Source: Ligula intestinalis (Eukaryota > Platyhelminthes > Cestoda > Diphyllobothriidea > Diphyllobothriidae). Taken from it: 64,000 nucleotides of DNA. The translations under genes and the position numbers were made by a program. Under the pieces are notes generated by a model, which saw only the letters and a list, made by a program, of their open reading frames with translations, had not been told where the DNA came from and searched no databases. This document shows positions 50,810 to 61,252 of this stretch, piece by piece (within the stretch, counting starts at the first letter, position 1; each line of letters starts with the position of its first letter). Location: NCBI GenBank assembly GCA_036362985.1, contig JAYGXS010000006.1, forward strand, positions 14,816,700 through 14,880,699, in the 5' to 3' direction.

Positions 50810-53060
50810 CCACTATGTACGATCGAAAGTACGTGTTGATGACCAAAGAGGTCTGTGACGCTGATGACTGAACGGAGCAGGGCCTCTTAGTCTCCGAATC
50901 GAGGCTGAGACGTCACTCACACAGGTGAAAAAATGCATGCGGCCATCAGGTAATTTGAACATTCTTCTGCTAACTGTAACGATTCCAGCCGTCATTTTTG
51001 CCCGGCGATTGGAAAAGCTACTGGCATGGGACAAAAAGAACCACCATTGAGACACTATGGCGTTACTTGCGCAATGCCAGCCACAATTTTGGTCTCTAAA
51101 AAGCTAAAGGGTGTTAGAAAGTTGCTCGGGGTTCGGCCCCAGTGAGAGCCCCTAGGTCAAGGTCGCGAAAAAATCAATTTGTAAAAACCGAGAGGGATGG
51201 ACAAGATTATGGTAATCACTGAGGAATCTATCTACTCGACATGCTTGAAGACATCTTCGCGTGCAGTCTGCTCAACAATGAACTTAAACTTCATCCGGAA
51301 AGGCAATTTCGATTTTAACGACTTCGTGGCATCATGGTCATGATATTCACAGACGGCCAGGAAAAGTGCCAGGAGGTGCAGTCCTCACCCGCATCACCTA
51401 CATGGATCAGACGAGAACATTTATCACGGTAAATTGCGATGGAAGATGGAAAAGCATTCATGTGCTGCGTTGGCTTCACATCCGGATGGCGGCGCGCGTC
51501 ACGGAACATGGGAAAATATCAGAAGCGTTGGCGGTGATAAATAGTGTGAAGCAGGGCTACGACCCGGATCTCATCCTCTTCAATCTAATGTCTTCTGTCT
51601 TACTGATGGACGCCTACTCTGATGAGCTCCTCGAATCTGCATTGGCTAATAGACCGTCGGTAATCTCCACAGTAGCCGGTGCATGAAGGACCTATCATGC
51701 TAATTCACAAATTCTGTCCATGACCTTCTCTTGGAAGAGGCTTGCACTTACAACACCGCAACATGAGAGTATATGCAACAGAATGTGACTCTATTCGCCA
51801 TTGAGTATACCAAATTCGGGTTGAGCAAGTGCAAGAATAGAACGCCGGTTCTGCCTTCAACGAGTGTTGTACATTTTGAACGGCTCCCAAATTACACATG
51901 AGATACATTTGCGTACTTAGGTGGAAAATTCTCACGCAGAATTAAAACTGAACACGAAGAAGCCCAGCTAGGCCTTAGGCTTGACCGCAGGCTTCACTGT
52001 GGAATCGTCTTGATTTACATCTTAACACCAAGCTCAAGATTAAAAAAACTATCCTTATACGGAACTGCTATTTAGAATAACGTACTGGACCGTCTATTAG
52101 AAACAAGCAAGAAAATTATATTATTTCCATCTCAACTATTTCCGGGCATAGAAGGACAGGATCCTGAACACGAAAGTCGTGGGACGGATCGGCATCATCA
52201 GCATTCACCTCTTTCTGAAACTGATTCGAAAGGATGGGAGCGACCGTCTCGTCGGAGAAGATAATGAGCGTCTAACCAAGAAACTGAGCTACGGCAACGC
52301 CTATGTCGGTTATCATTGACAAGGTGGACGAAAAGACGCTAAAGGAAAACTTGAAATCTTCCACAAACCTACAAATCAACCCGAGACCTAAAAAGAACCT
52401 TGACCAAGACCAGCTGACTTGGAGAAGCGCGATTAAGACTTTAGTGGTAATTTACGTAGCCAGCCGGACCGCGGCTACCAAAACCAAAAGAGTAGTTCGC
52501 AAGTCTAAGGTGCCGTCAATCCACAACACCAAGAGTTAGCCTCTTCCATGTCGATCAGCGTCACCTACCATCTCCCCTGTCACATCCTCCACGATGGCAT
52601 GCCTACACCCTGCCACTGCTCCAGCAATTACCCCCACCAACATCACGCCCACCAGCAGCAATGTAGATTCTATTCCAGCCTTTCCTCATTACCATTGCAC
52701 AGTTATCTCATGCCTTGTTAGTTACACGTAAAATCCACGGGCTGTGGCCGGTGGGCGAGTGTCAGGAGCCCTGACACATACTCACCGCAGCTGCCTTAAC
52801 TATCTGCACTGACCGCCTACATTCACTGACCACATTGACCTATTTGGTAACATGCGCATCAACGCCCTCGGAATTCATCACATTATGTTTATCACAAACA
52901 CACCTTGCACGTCAGAAAATCTTTCCAGTTCTAACACTACCGACTTCTCAGCCTCTAGGGTGTCTAGCACTGATAGCATCATAACTACAACTGCTTCTGC
53001 TGCCCCCAAGTTATCCTGTCAGCGCCACCACGGGATATGAACATCGTGCAACCGCTTTTT
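50810..53060 (+). pseudogene. Decayed LINE (non-LTR retrotransposon)
   Basis: Scattered frames in one orientation follow the order of a flatworm LINE polyprotein: endonuclease end (RSKVRVDDQRGL, 50825 on), RT start with EKCQE (51360), RT block at 51480-51600 (RVTEHGKISEALAV, NSVKQGYDPDLILFNLM, LLMDAY), the position of the FADD box lost (VHDLL then frameshift, 51720), FGLS at about 51815, then the RT-downstream region NLQINPRPKKN with RSAIKTLVVIY (52350-52470), and a Ser/Thr-rich tail ending with a zinc-finger-like HMRI at about 52850. Many stops and shifts; inactive and old. Confidence 0.8.
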
Positions 53061-53883
53061 CGGCCGCTTGCAAATTCATCCTACAGATTCTTGCAAAACA
53101 GTTCTGAAAGCACGACTATACATCCGTCGTAATCGTCTTAATTGTGCGCAGTTCCTTCTCAAATGCAACCATCACATTAGCCAACATAGTCACACTCGCC
53201 GCCATAAAAGCCTGCGCTAAGCGGTGGCAGTAAAAACCACATTCTTACAGGTCCGGCCTCGCACCTCGCAGGCACAACTGAAGCACCGCTCACGTAAATG
53301 GAAAGTCTGTTTTTTCTCTCTAGGCTACCTGTAAGATCTGAGATGTCCACCCCTCTTTGCGTAGACTCCTGTTGCTTTGTGTGGGAGGTCAAATCATGTG
53401 TGTGGCATGTGGAACTGGGCAGTATTTAGTTTTTAGCTACCCTTCTCAGTCCTAACATTAGTTTACAGGCTCCGACAGTTGGTTTGTAAGTGAAAACGGA
53501 AAAAAGAGCGTGAGATCGACTACAAGCGAATTTTCTTAGTAAAAAACAATCTCACGAGCATGAGACTGCTACGATGCGCTAAAGGCAGTCGTTTGGGAGG
53601 TTGTCAGCTGAAAAATCAAAGCAGACCTTGCCATCGACCCGGCGTGTGGAACGGGAGTCGGGAAGCAGCCGCTCCTTTTTAATGAAGTTTCTATGACGCA
53701 CCTTCCCAGTTGGAATCCGAACAAACTTCAACCGTTTTCGATGTGGAAAATCGTCGTACAGACCCTCCTCTATTTACGAACGTTCAGACATACGAACGAA
53801 GCGAATGTATGCATGACTGTTTTACTGGTAGGTCGAGGGATAAGAAAATATAGATACATATATGAGAAGAAAGAGCAATCTTG
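53061..53883. other. No supported feature
   Basis: Nothing recognised between the LINE remnant and the palindromic PLE ends. Confidence 0.5.
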
Positions 53884-53901
53884 GTAACCGTAATTGTAAT
53901 T

Positions 53902-53942
53902 TCCTGACGTTTCAAAAACAGACAAGTTTCCTTCGTCGGATG
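53902..53942 (-). ncRNA. Hammerhead-like motif, left arm
   Basis: The minus strand reads CCGACGA (one change from CTGACGA), a stem II of AAAC/GTTT type, then GAAACGTCAGG. Confidence 0.4.
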
Positions 53943-54145
53943 TAAGTTTCGCACCGCGCCTCACAATACTTATAGGTAGGTGACAAACAGAGTTAATGGG
54001 GGTTGTGAATTTTGAGGGAGGGGGATTGTGGCAGTTAGGGCCCCGGGCGGTTAGTGACAGGTAACAGCTGCCCTTCGGGTGTTTGTTCGTCGTCCGGTTG
54101 CGGCTGTTATCAGTCCAGGGAACATGGGGGCGCGGTACGAAAGTG

Positions 54146-54186
54146 ACCTCTGACGACGGAAACTTGTCTGTTTTTGAAACGTCAGG
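54146..54186 (+). ncRNA. Hammerhead-like motif, right arm
   Basis: CCT (stem I) - CTGACGA (54150-54156) - GGAAAC...GTTTTT (stem II) - GAAAC (54176-54180) - GTC - AGG (stem I partner). All conserved core positions fit CUGANGA...GAAA and stem I pairs CCT with AGG. This is the best-formed hammerhead candidate in the window. Confidence 0.55.
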
Positions 54187-54279
54187 AAATTACAATTATG
54201 GTTCCTGAGATCAGTCTTTATTCTCATTTATGGCCGGGGACTCGCATATTTGCTTATATCGGCAATATATACATGTGTA

Positions 54280-54382
54280 TATAGTAGCAGATATGTGTAC
54301 ACCGATCTGCTAGAGGACCCACTCGTCCGCCCATGTTGCTATTAGAGCTCTCAATCGAGCCTCCACCGCGAGGCGGCTAGGA
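54280..54382 (+). repeat. Dispersed repeat R1, copy 2
   Basis: AGCAGATATGTGTACACCG, GACCCACTCGTCCGCCCAT, GAGCCTCCACCGCGAGGCGG. Directly followed by repeat R2. Confidence 0.7.
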
Positions 54383-54384
54383 TA

Positions 54385-54560
54385 TAGGCAGAAGGACATT
54401 ACCAGCAAAGATTTGGGACACTAGGAAGGCCCTTTCTGGCGCATTTGCCGTCATCAGCTAGTGATACCAACTCCAGTGCTGCCGCTGAACTTGCTGCCAT
54501 ACTGGAGTTTTGAACGCGGGTCTCTCCGGTCAGAGGCGAACGTCCCGACAATTCAGCCTT
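54385..54560 (+). repeat. Dispersed repeat R2, copy 2
   Basis: Matches 23470-23615 (ACCAGCAAAGAT, GACACTAGGAAGG, GTCATCAGCTAGTGATA, GCCGCTGAACTTGCTGCCA). Sandwiched between two R1 copies. Confidence 0.65.
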
Positions 54561-54589
54561 TAGTTCACAGTCTTACCAGCATTAGATCG

Positions 54590-54705
54590 GGGATATACAG
54601 CAGCAGATATGCGTACACCGATCTGTTAGAGAACCCACTCGTCCGTCCATTTTGCCATTAGAGCTCTTATTCGAGCCTCCACCACGAGGTGGCTAGGATA
54701 TAGGC
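54590..54705 (+). repeat. Dispersed repeat R1, copy 3
   Basis: AGCAGATATGCGTACACCG, AACCCACTCGTCCGTCCAT, GAGCCTCCACCACGAGGTGG; in direct orientation with copy 2, forming R1-R2-R1. Confidence 0.7.
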
Positions 54706-57695
54706 TAGGGACATAAATTTGCGTACATAATAGTGCTACGCACAGTGATATTGCATAACGAATTAGAGACATCTCGAGGTACGAACGGCCGTTCGAAAAG
54801 TAGCTCGTTTGCTAGTTGAGGAATGTTCGTAATCTGTGCGTAGACCGGGTATGTGATGGCACGCCAATGTGTAGGTTCGCGCCGTGATAGTCACTCGTAT
54901 CCTCTAGTACTTTAGGTTTTATTGATTTGGTCATGATACTGAGGCACCATGGGTGGAAGGGCAAATTATGGTAGACGCAGCGCAAGTCTATTATCCCTTA
55001 AAAATCAATTTTTGCGCAAGGCACCGTCTCTATGCCCAAGATAAGATGGTGCACACAGGTGAAGATCGTCTGCAACGATGGTCAGTCTGTCATCCAAATG
55101 GTGTATCTTGAGCAAAAAGCACGATTAAATCATTGTATGCTTTAGGTTACTCACAGGAATTTGTTACATTTGCACCTGCATCATCTTTGATAAGAGCTTG
55201 TATGAAAAGAGGACAAACCCATTTAGTGATTACGTAGATCCAACACTACTTGTTTCTTTTTCAGACCGTCGAAGAAGTGTTTTGGTATAACTATATTTGG
55301 CAAAGAAAGGTAATATTCTAATTAAATCTACCTTATATTCCTGAGTGTTTCAAATGATACCAGCTTTTTTGGTTTTGGATTTTGAGGTCAGCTAATTTAG
55401 CATGCCCTTTTGTGTCCCGCAATTATGATAAACCAAGGAACGCAATTCCCTTGGGACAGCAAATATGTTCGCTCGCAGGCGACAGAGCTAGTTCCATATA
55501 TAAAGCTAAATTCTTAAGTTTACTTACTCAAGATTCAACTAGTCCGGATGCTCAACTATTTGGCTTGTTGGCTAATGACGCAAAGTAGACCGGAGGAGGC
55601 CATTAAAATTCCCCTTTGCCTTCACCCATAATGCGTCTTTATTATTTACATTTTGGCACTATGTGCCAGCTGGTAAAACCTATGGACTGGTATTCTATTA
55701 GGTAGTTGAGATAAATTGGGAGTGTCACACAGTGTTGGCAAAACGTTTTTATAAGGAAACCATGTGCGCACATCGCGCTTATATTTTTAAAACTTTTTTA
55801 GCCTCTTCTTTAGTCCTCCGGGTGCATACTTGCCATATCTGCAAGACCTTAGTTTTTAATTACTGAATTTTTTAATGAATAGATCCCGCCCTGTTTATTT
55901 AGTAACGTTTCACAATAAGGAAAAGATCAGAAGCCACAGTGTTGGACTATCACGCTGAATGCGTATTTTGCTGGTGAACACCTCTAACTACCAGATGTGA
56001 CAGCTCTAAGATACTGATTCGGTAACTAAAAATCGGATTAGGCATATTGTTTCGAACGAAGTATTGCGCTAAAACAAAGGAGTCTCGACTTTCTGCCATC
56101 GTTCTCCTAAAACGACAAACCGCGCGATTTGGGGTCGAGTTTGATGTACCTTTTTTGAGCAGGCATTTGTCCTGAAAGTAATAAACTTGCAAATGCAAGT
56201 TTAACGGGAACTGAAAACTCTAGGAAACGATTAAACGATCAAAACACTTCTAAAGGTTGGGCTAACTGGAGAATCTGAATTTTAGAGAGTTCTTGAGTGA
56301 TAAATATTACATGGCAAACGTCGTCAGCAACCCTAATATGAAAACGGAAATAGGTTAGTTCCATTAACTTTTTCCCCCTAGATCACGTCTTTTTCCTCCG
56401 GAAATTGAATTATCTACTTTCGCTAAGAATTAATAGGGCAGAGCTGCTTATCAGAAGGACAAATGCCCTGCGGAAAATAGCGTACTAAACTGCGCTTCTA
56501 CTCATAAAGAATGCATTTCAAATTTTCTGTATTTATGTACTTTCCAGCTTCCTAAAAAAACCATTGGCATAAGCAGCCTACATCATGCCCCGTGTCCTTG
56601 AGAAAAACGCCCGTCGATGAGGTGATATCAAATTGGTTTAATGCAATCATTGTTGGTAACTTTTCTGCCCTTGATGTTGACGGAACGATGTCTCTTTACT
56701 GATAATAATGAAATTTAGTTAAAAAACGTCATTCTGTAAATGCAGTCGTCTTTTTTGATGCGAGTTCGTTGACTAGGTTTTCCTGAAAATATCTAGCTCA
56801 TCTTTATCATTCGCCCTGGTTAAACTGCTTTTTATGGCCTCTGTTCCATCTGTACCTTAGAACCTAGCGTTTTAAATGGTGAGTTGTCTTGACAATTGCG
56901 CGTGTTGTTACTCGATATGGCATAAACCCAAATTCACAATCCTTGCTAGGATCGAGAGGATATGAGTAGACGTTCTGTTTAGTCCAAGGCATGGTAGGAT
57001 TTGTGCTTTTATTAAATAACGCTTTATTTAACCCACAAGCTAATTACTTTACCTCATACATGTTGGGAGTGCATACTGGTTGCTGACTTCTTAAAAAACA
57101 CACACATGCCGTATTATAGTCTACTATTTACTGGCAGTGGTGTGCATTATTACTAGGATTAGCATTTAAGCAAAGGCAAGCACTTCTAGCAGCAGTATCA
57201 TAGTTTGAATCTAATAAAAGCGGAAAAAGCCTGATGGATAGATTTGAGAGGCTGGAAAGCAAGGCAAGCTTTGCTGTGCTCAGGGCCCTAAACTTATTCG
57301 GAATAGTGTAAGCCTCCAGTGTTGGCTTTAATATGCGTCAGCTCTGACAAGTGGTGGCGTCAGTGTTAGTACCAGTACTACTAACGCGCAGCTATATTGC
57401 TAGCCAGTAGTAGTAGAAATATGAGTAGCCGTATCCGTCTCGGCCTTATTAAGCAGGTTGTTGACACCTACTGAAGGTGAGTGAGGGTAGATAGTGGGGT
57501 AGTACCCGCACAAATTCTACTGACAGGTAACACTAATTTAGTCGTGTTTTCTGGCTTGCCTTCGAGAACGCGGCCAATGCCGGATCCAAGCTTGTCTTCT
57601 TGACCCATGATGAAGCTGAAGAATGTGGTTGGCACTAACTACGTCACCTATCACTAATCTACCCCTCCAGCTACTCTATGTCACTTTACCAACCT
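54706..57695. other. No supported feature
   Basis: AT-rich non-coding DNA. No exon, known repeat or element recognised. Confidence 0.5.
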
Positions 57696-57991
57696 GTTGG
57701 CAATGGAGAACTCAGGTGCGATATCGCCAATCGACCGACGCATGGCAAGAGCGCAAGAAACGGCCCTGCCCCGCTTCTATGGTCTCCCCAATGTGCATCA
57801 AGAAGGTGCACCCCTCTGGCCAATCGTATCTCTCAAAGGAACTGCAACCTACGGACTGGCGAAGTGGCTGTTCCGATGGCTCAAATTCTTGACCGCTGAT
57901 TCAGACACAACAGTCAGGTCGTCAACACAATTCTTGGAGAAACTTAAAGGTAAAAGCCTCCAGCCAAATGATATCATGGTTTCCTTGGATG

Positions 57992-58038
57992 TCACGTCCC
58001 TTTTAACTTCTATTTCACAGGACCTGGCAGTTGAGACT
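57992..58038 (+). repeat. 47-bp sequence left of the gap
   Basis: Identical to 58049-58095 on the other side of the N run. Each encodes part of TSLLTSISQDLAVET. Almost certainly an unmerged contig overlap. Confidence 0.85.
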
Positions 58039-58048
58039 NNNNNNNNNN
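58039..58048. other. Assembly gap (10 N)
   Basis: Fixed-size run of N inside PLE-4. Removing the gap and one flanking copy (57 bases in all, a multiple of three) leaves the RT frame intact and removes a duplication no PLE has. The true gap size is therefore probably negative (overlap). Confidence 0.9.
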
Positions 58049-58095
58049 TCACGTCCCTTTTAACTTCTATTTCACAGGACCTGGCAGTTGAGACT
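58049..58095 (+). repeat. 47-bp sequence right of the gap
   Basis: Exact duplicate of 57992-58038. Confidence 0.85.
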
Positions 58096-59415
58096 ATCCA
58101 AATACTCCTACGAGAGAAAAACACTGAAACTGAGAGTCACCTTGGGCACGCCCAAATCCTCCAGCTCCTAAAGTTCTGCCTGAAGACGTACTTTACCTTC
58201 AACAGAACTATCTAGGAGCAGGTGAAGGGCACGCCTATGGGTTCGCCCATTTCCGGACTCATAGCAGGGGCGGTCCTGCAACGGCTGGAGTCGCTGGTTT
58301 CCCAACACCACAGACCGAAACTCTGGGCTCGGTATGTGGGCGACACCTTCGTCGTAATTGAACGGGATCAGGTGCTGACATTCAAGGAAAGTCAAAACAC
58401 CGTCTTCCCGGACATTCAATTCACGTTGAAAGAAGTAGAAAACGACCAACTGGCCTTTCTGCGTGTGCTCGCTTGCCCCAAAGCCGATGGTGGCCTCAAA
58501 ACTTAAGTGTTCAGGAAAGCAACCAACACTATACAATTCCTGAACAACAACAAAAACCACCCAATCAGTCACAAACGCAGCAGCGTTAGAGCGCTCTTCC
58601 GGCGCGTCAAGAAGCTTTGCAGCGAAGCGGAAGACAAGGTTGCTGAATTACAATATGTTCGACGGGTACTGAGAGCAAATTTGTCGACCAATGCATACGC
58701 AAACGAGAGAAGAAGCCACGTCTAACTGGTCCAAACGTTTGGCAGGCCCTTCCGTACGTAAATAATGTTTCGGAAGCGTTCCGCCGTCTTCTCGCCCCAC
58801 TTAGAGTTGGAGTTGCACACAGCCACGAATCAACCATCAGACACCGGGTAATGAGGCCGAAAGACCCACTGCCACGACAGGAAACGGCTGGAATCGTTTA
58901 CCGGATCTGGTGTAGTTGTGGACAAAGAAACTACGTCGGAGAAACCGGGAGATTACTCCGGATGCGAATGGCCGAGCATGCAGCGGCGGTGAGGAAGAAA
59001 GACGCAAACTCCCAGGTTGCAGCTCACTCAACGGGACCCGGCCATTTTCAAGTTTGACGAGGCCGAAATTCTCGCAAGAAGAGACAACCGCGTGAGCCGC
59101 GAGCTGCTCGAGTCATGGTTTTCAGGCCCCCAGTCAATCAAAAAGTGCAATGATTTGGCATTCGAATATGGTGTACTGAGTAATTTCCTGAGCGACAGAA
59201 GTAGTCACGTGGGAAGAACTGGGTGCAACAACAACTCAAACCCATAGCTGAAGCGGACAAGAACGCTGGGGAAATTGATGAGCCATCAGCGCACCAATTA
59301 AGACCTCAAGAACTGACAATTATAGTAGGCAGGCGGGTGACCGCTACGAACCATAAATACCGTGCGATCTGTGCATGTATCACCCCTTATCTGCGCATTT
59401 GTCAGACTTATTTAC

Positions 59416-59466
59416 CATAACCTATGACTAAGGATTCCCGACGGAATCCGAAACGTCAGGCAAATA
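59416..59466 (+). ncRNA. Hammerhead relic, PLE-4 3' end
   Basis: CCT stem I, degenerate core ATGACTAA, a perfect 7-bp stem II (GGATTCC / GGAATCC with CGAC loop), then GAAACGTC and AGG closing stem I. The core has lost conserved bases while the stems remain. Confidence 0.45.
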
Positions 59467-59479
59467 AAACTCTTGTTCC

Positions 59480-61252
59480 TCTGTTCGCATCTTCGTCTTC
59501 TGAACTGTTTCCTGTAACTTGAATATTCGCTTCTATTGACACTTCATTTTCGTTCAAGCATCTACAAGAGGAAGCGTTTCCGCCTATGTTTTTTATGAAC
59601 TAAAGTTTAATTGATAAGAGCATCGACAATCTATAGAAATACATATTTCTTCGGTAGTCATCTTTATTCAGCGTGATATTTTCTGGAGGTCAAGGGCACA
59701 TCAGGGCAAAGTCGACATTCTCACGCACCTGAGTTGCCTTGAATTTATATTGTAAGGTTACGGTCACTCCAATTACTCTTAACCGTCAATTTCTAATCTA
59801 ATGTGTATTTTAAAATTTTGGTTAACATTCAATATGGTTGATCACTGGCTGCAACTAGGAACTAAAATTATTTGGTGTTCGCTCTTTTTAACTTCAGTGA
59901 AAGAACGCAGGCCCCTAATTTTTAACGTTTGGCCTTCCTTTCGTATCTAGTATACGTCGAACGATATTAAGATACATTTTTTGTCCTAAACAATTTTTCA
60001 TCTGCGTGGGAGCTAGCTCTTTTAGCTATTGTGAAGTTACAAGATAATTATACATTCTGCTTTCGTATGTCTGAAATTCTGGGAAACTTCCATGAGAAGT
60101 ACGCCTAATTATAAGTTGCGTCAATGACGAAGTATGCAATAATTCTCAAAGAAATATCCTTTTTGTGATTTTTGATGGCATGTGCTACCCCGTTACATAC
60201 CTTTTTACCGGGTGAGGTCCAAACGTTGCTTTGTGCTCAAATGTTTACAGAAAAATCCTGCTCTTTCATAATCCTGTCAAAGTTTAAGATATGGCTCCCA
60301 AAGGCTGTGGAGTGCAGGATGGACCTCGTCAAAAATGATGGTTGAATTGTCAGTTTGTATATCGTCAAGCATATACTAAGTCAAAGGAAATTATATTTAA
60401 CATATCCCAACAATTTGTACTGCTTTTCTTCATTTTAAATCTCAAAGTTGTCGACATTCGTTCTGCCTTAGCTGGTGAGCATTATGGGCTCACTCAAATA
60501 AATAGTTCTGTTATTCGGTCTAGTTTAGAGATTCTCTAAAGCAGAGGTATCATTCATTTTAACCGTTTGCAACAGTTCTTAGTATCCCAATAATTCAGCA
60601 TTAAGGCACTTAAGGAAATAATGTGTGAGTTTGGGAAAATTCCATGCTTCACTTTCACACTTGACTCAACCGATGGTGGATATGTACACATTTCGCGTCG
60701 CCAAATTTAAACAAAATTTGATTGATAACGAAGCATCGTACCTGCTTTCACTCACTGCTTAATAAATTTCACTAATAACAGAGCCTGTCATTAACATGTG
60801 TGCGTTTTCTATCTACATGCACATGTTCGACCTCTTAGCGCTATCATAATTTAGCAGCCAAATTAGTATTTAATCTAAATTTTCTGTGATTCTATAAATC
60901 AGCCTGGAGATTAAACCCTTTTTCACTGCGGGGACTGGAGAAGTTCAATATTCTGAAGGCCGAGTCACCTAGCACAACTTCTACTATATCATCACCGCCA
61001 TGTACGTAGGCTTTACTTTGATTCCTCTTATTCGGCGTCAGTTAAGTACTTTGAGCGCAACCAAGATAAGCTCCAAGGAATGCTTAGGTCGGAAACCAAG
61101 AAACAGCAGTGGACGAAACACTTTAGCACGAAATGTACACTTTACATTTCCCGGTTATGTCATGTATAGCAAACAATGGAAACCGGTGTGTGTTTGCACA
61201 GATATCGCCAAACGGTCAAGCGTAGGACAATGTCAAAGCGTTTGGCTGTCAA
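59480..61252. other. No supported feature
   Basis: AT-rich spacer downstream of the zinc-finger gene (which ends at 61253 on the minus strand). No clear polyadenylation signal for that gene was identified. Confidence 0.5.

Larger units (their letters stand above)
53884..54206. mobile_element. Palindromic pair of PLE 3' ends
   Basis: About 85-base arms at 53884-53975 and 54125-54206 are inverse copies, each containing GGAAACTTGTCTGTTTTTG flanked by CGACGA and AAACGTCAGGAAATTACAAT. The 3' ends point outward. The 150 bases between are G-rich and differ from the arms. This resembles inverted PLE terminal repeats without the coding part. Confidence 0.6.
57697..59245 (+). pseudogene. PLE-4 RT/GIY-YIG pseudogene
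   Basis: In order: PRFYGLPNVHQEGAPL, YGLAKWLF, MVSLDVTSLL (duplicated across the N gap), KFCLKTYFTFN, a TAG stop (58213), VKGTPMGSPISGLIA, catalytic box ARYVGDTFVVI (first Asp of YVDD replaced by Gly), NDQLAFLRV, a TAA stop (58504), VFRKATNTIQFLNNN, a stop near 58723 and frame changes. The GIY-YIG segment follows, IVYRIWCSCGQRNYVGETGR (58888 on), with a shift near 59037 into FKFDEAEILARRDN and ESWFSGPQSIKKCNDL. Several stops and a lost catalytic residue; inactive. Confidence 0.9.
57700..59470 (+). mobile_element. Penelope-like element (PLE-4), decayed, with assembly gap
   Basis: Same subfamily as PLE-1 and PLE-3. Homology starts around 57703 (GAISPIDRRMA) and runs to the 3' end with hammerhead relic and GGCAAATAAAACTC, then a CATCTTCGTCTTCTG tract. 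The N-terminal part before the PRFYGLP block is missing. Not flanked by a recognised target duplication. Confidence 0.88.

Noticed and set aside
58039..58048. Real tandem duplication around the N run
   Set aside because: The copies are exactly identical in an otherwise old and decayed element, which fits an assembly overlap better than a biological duplication.
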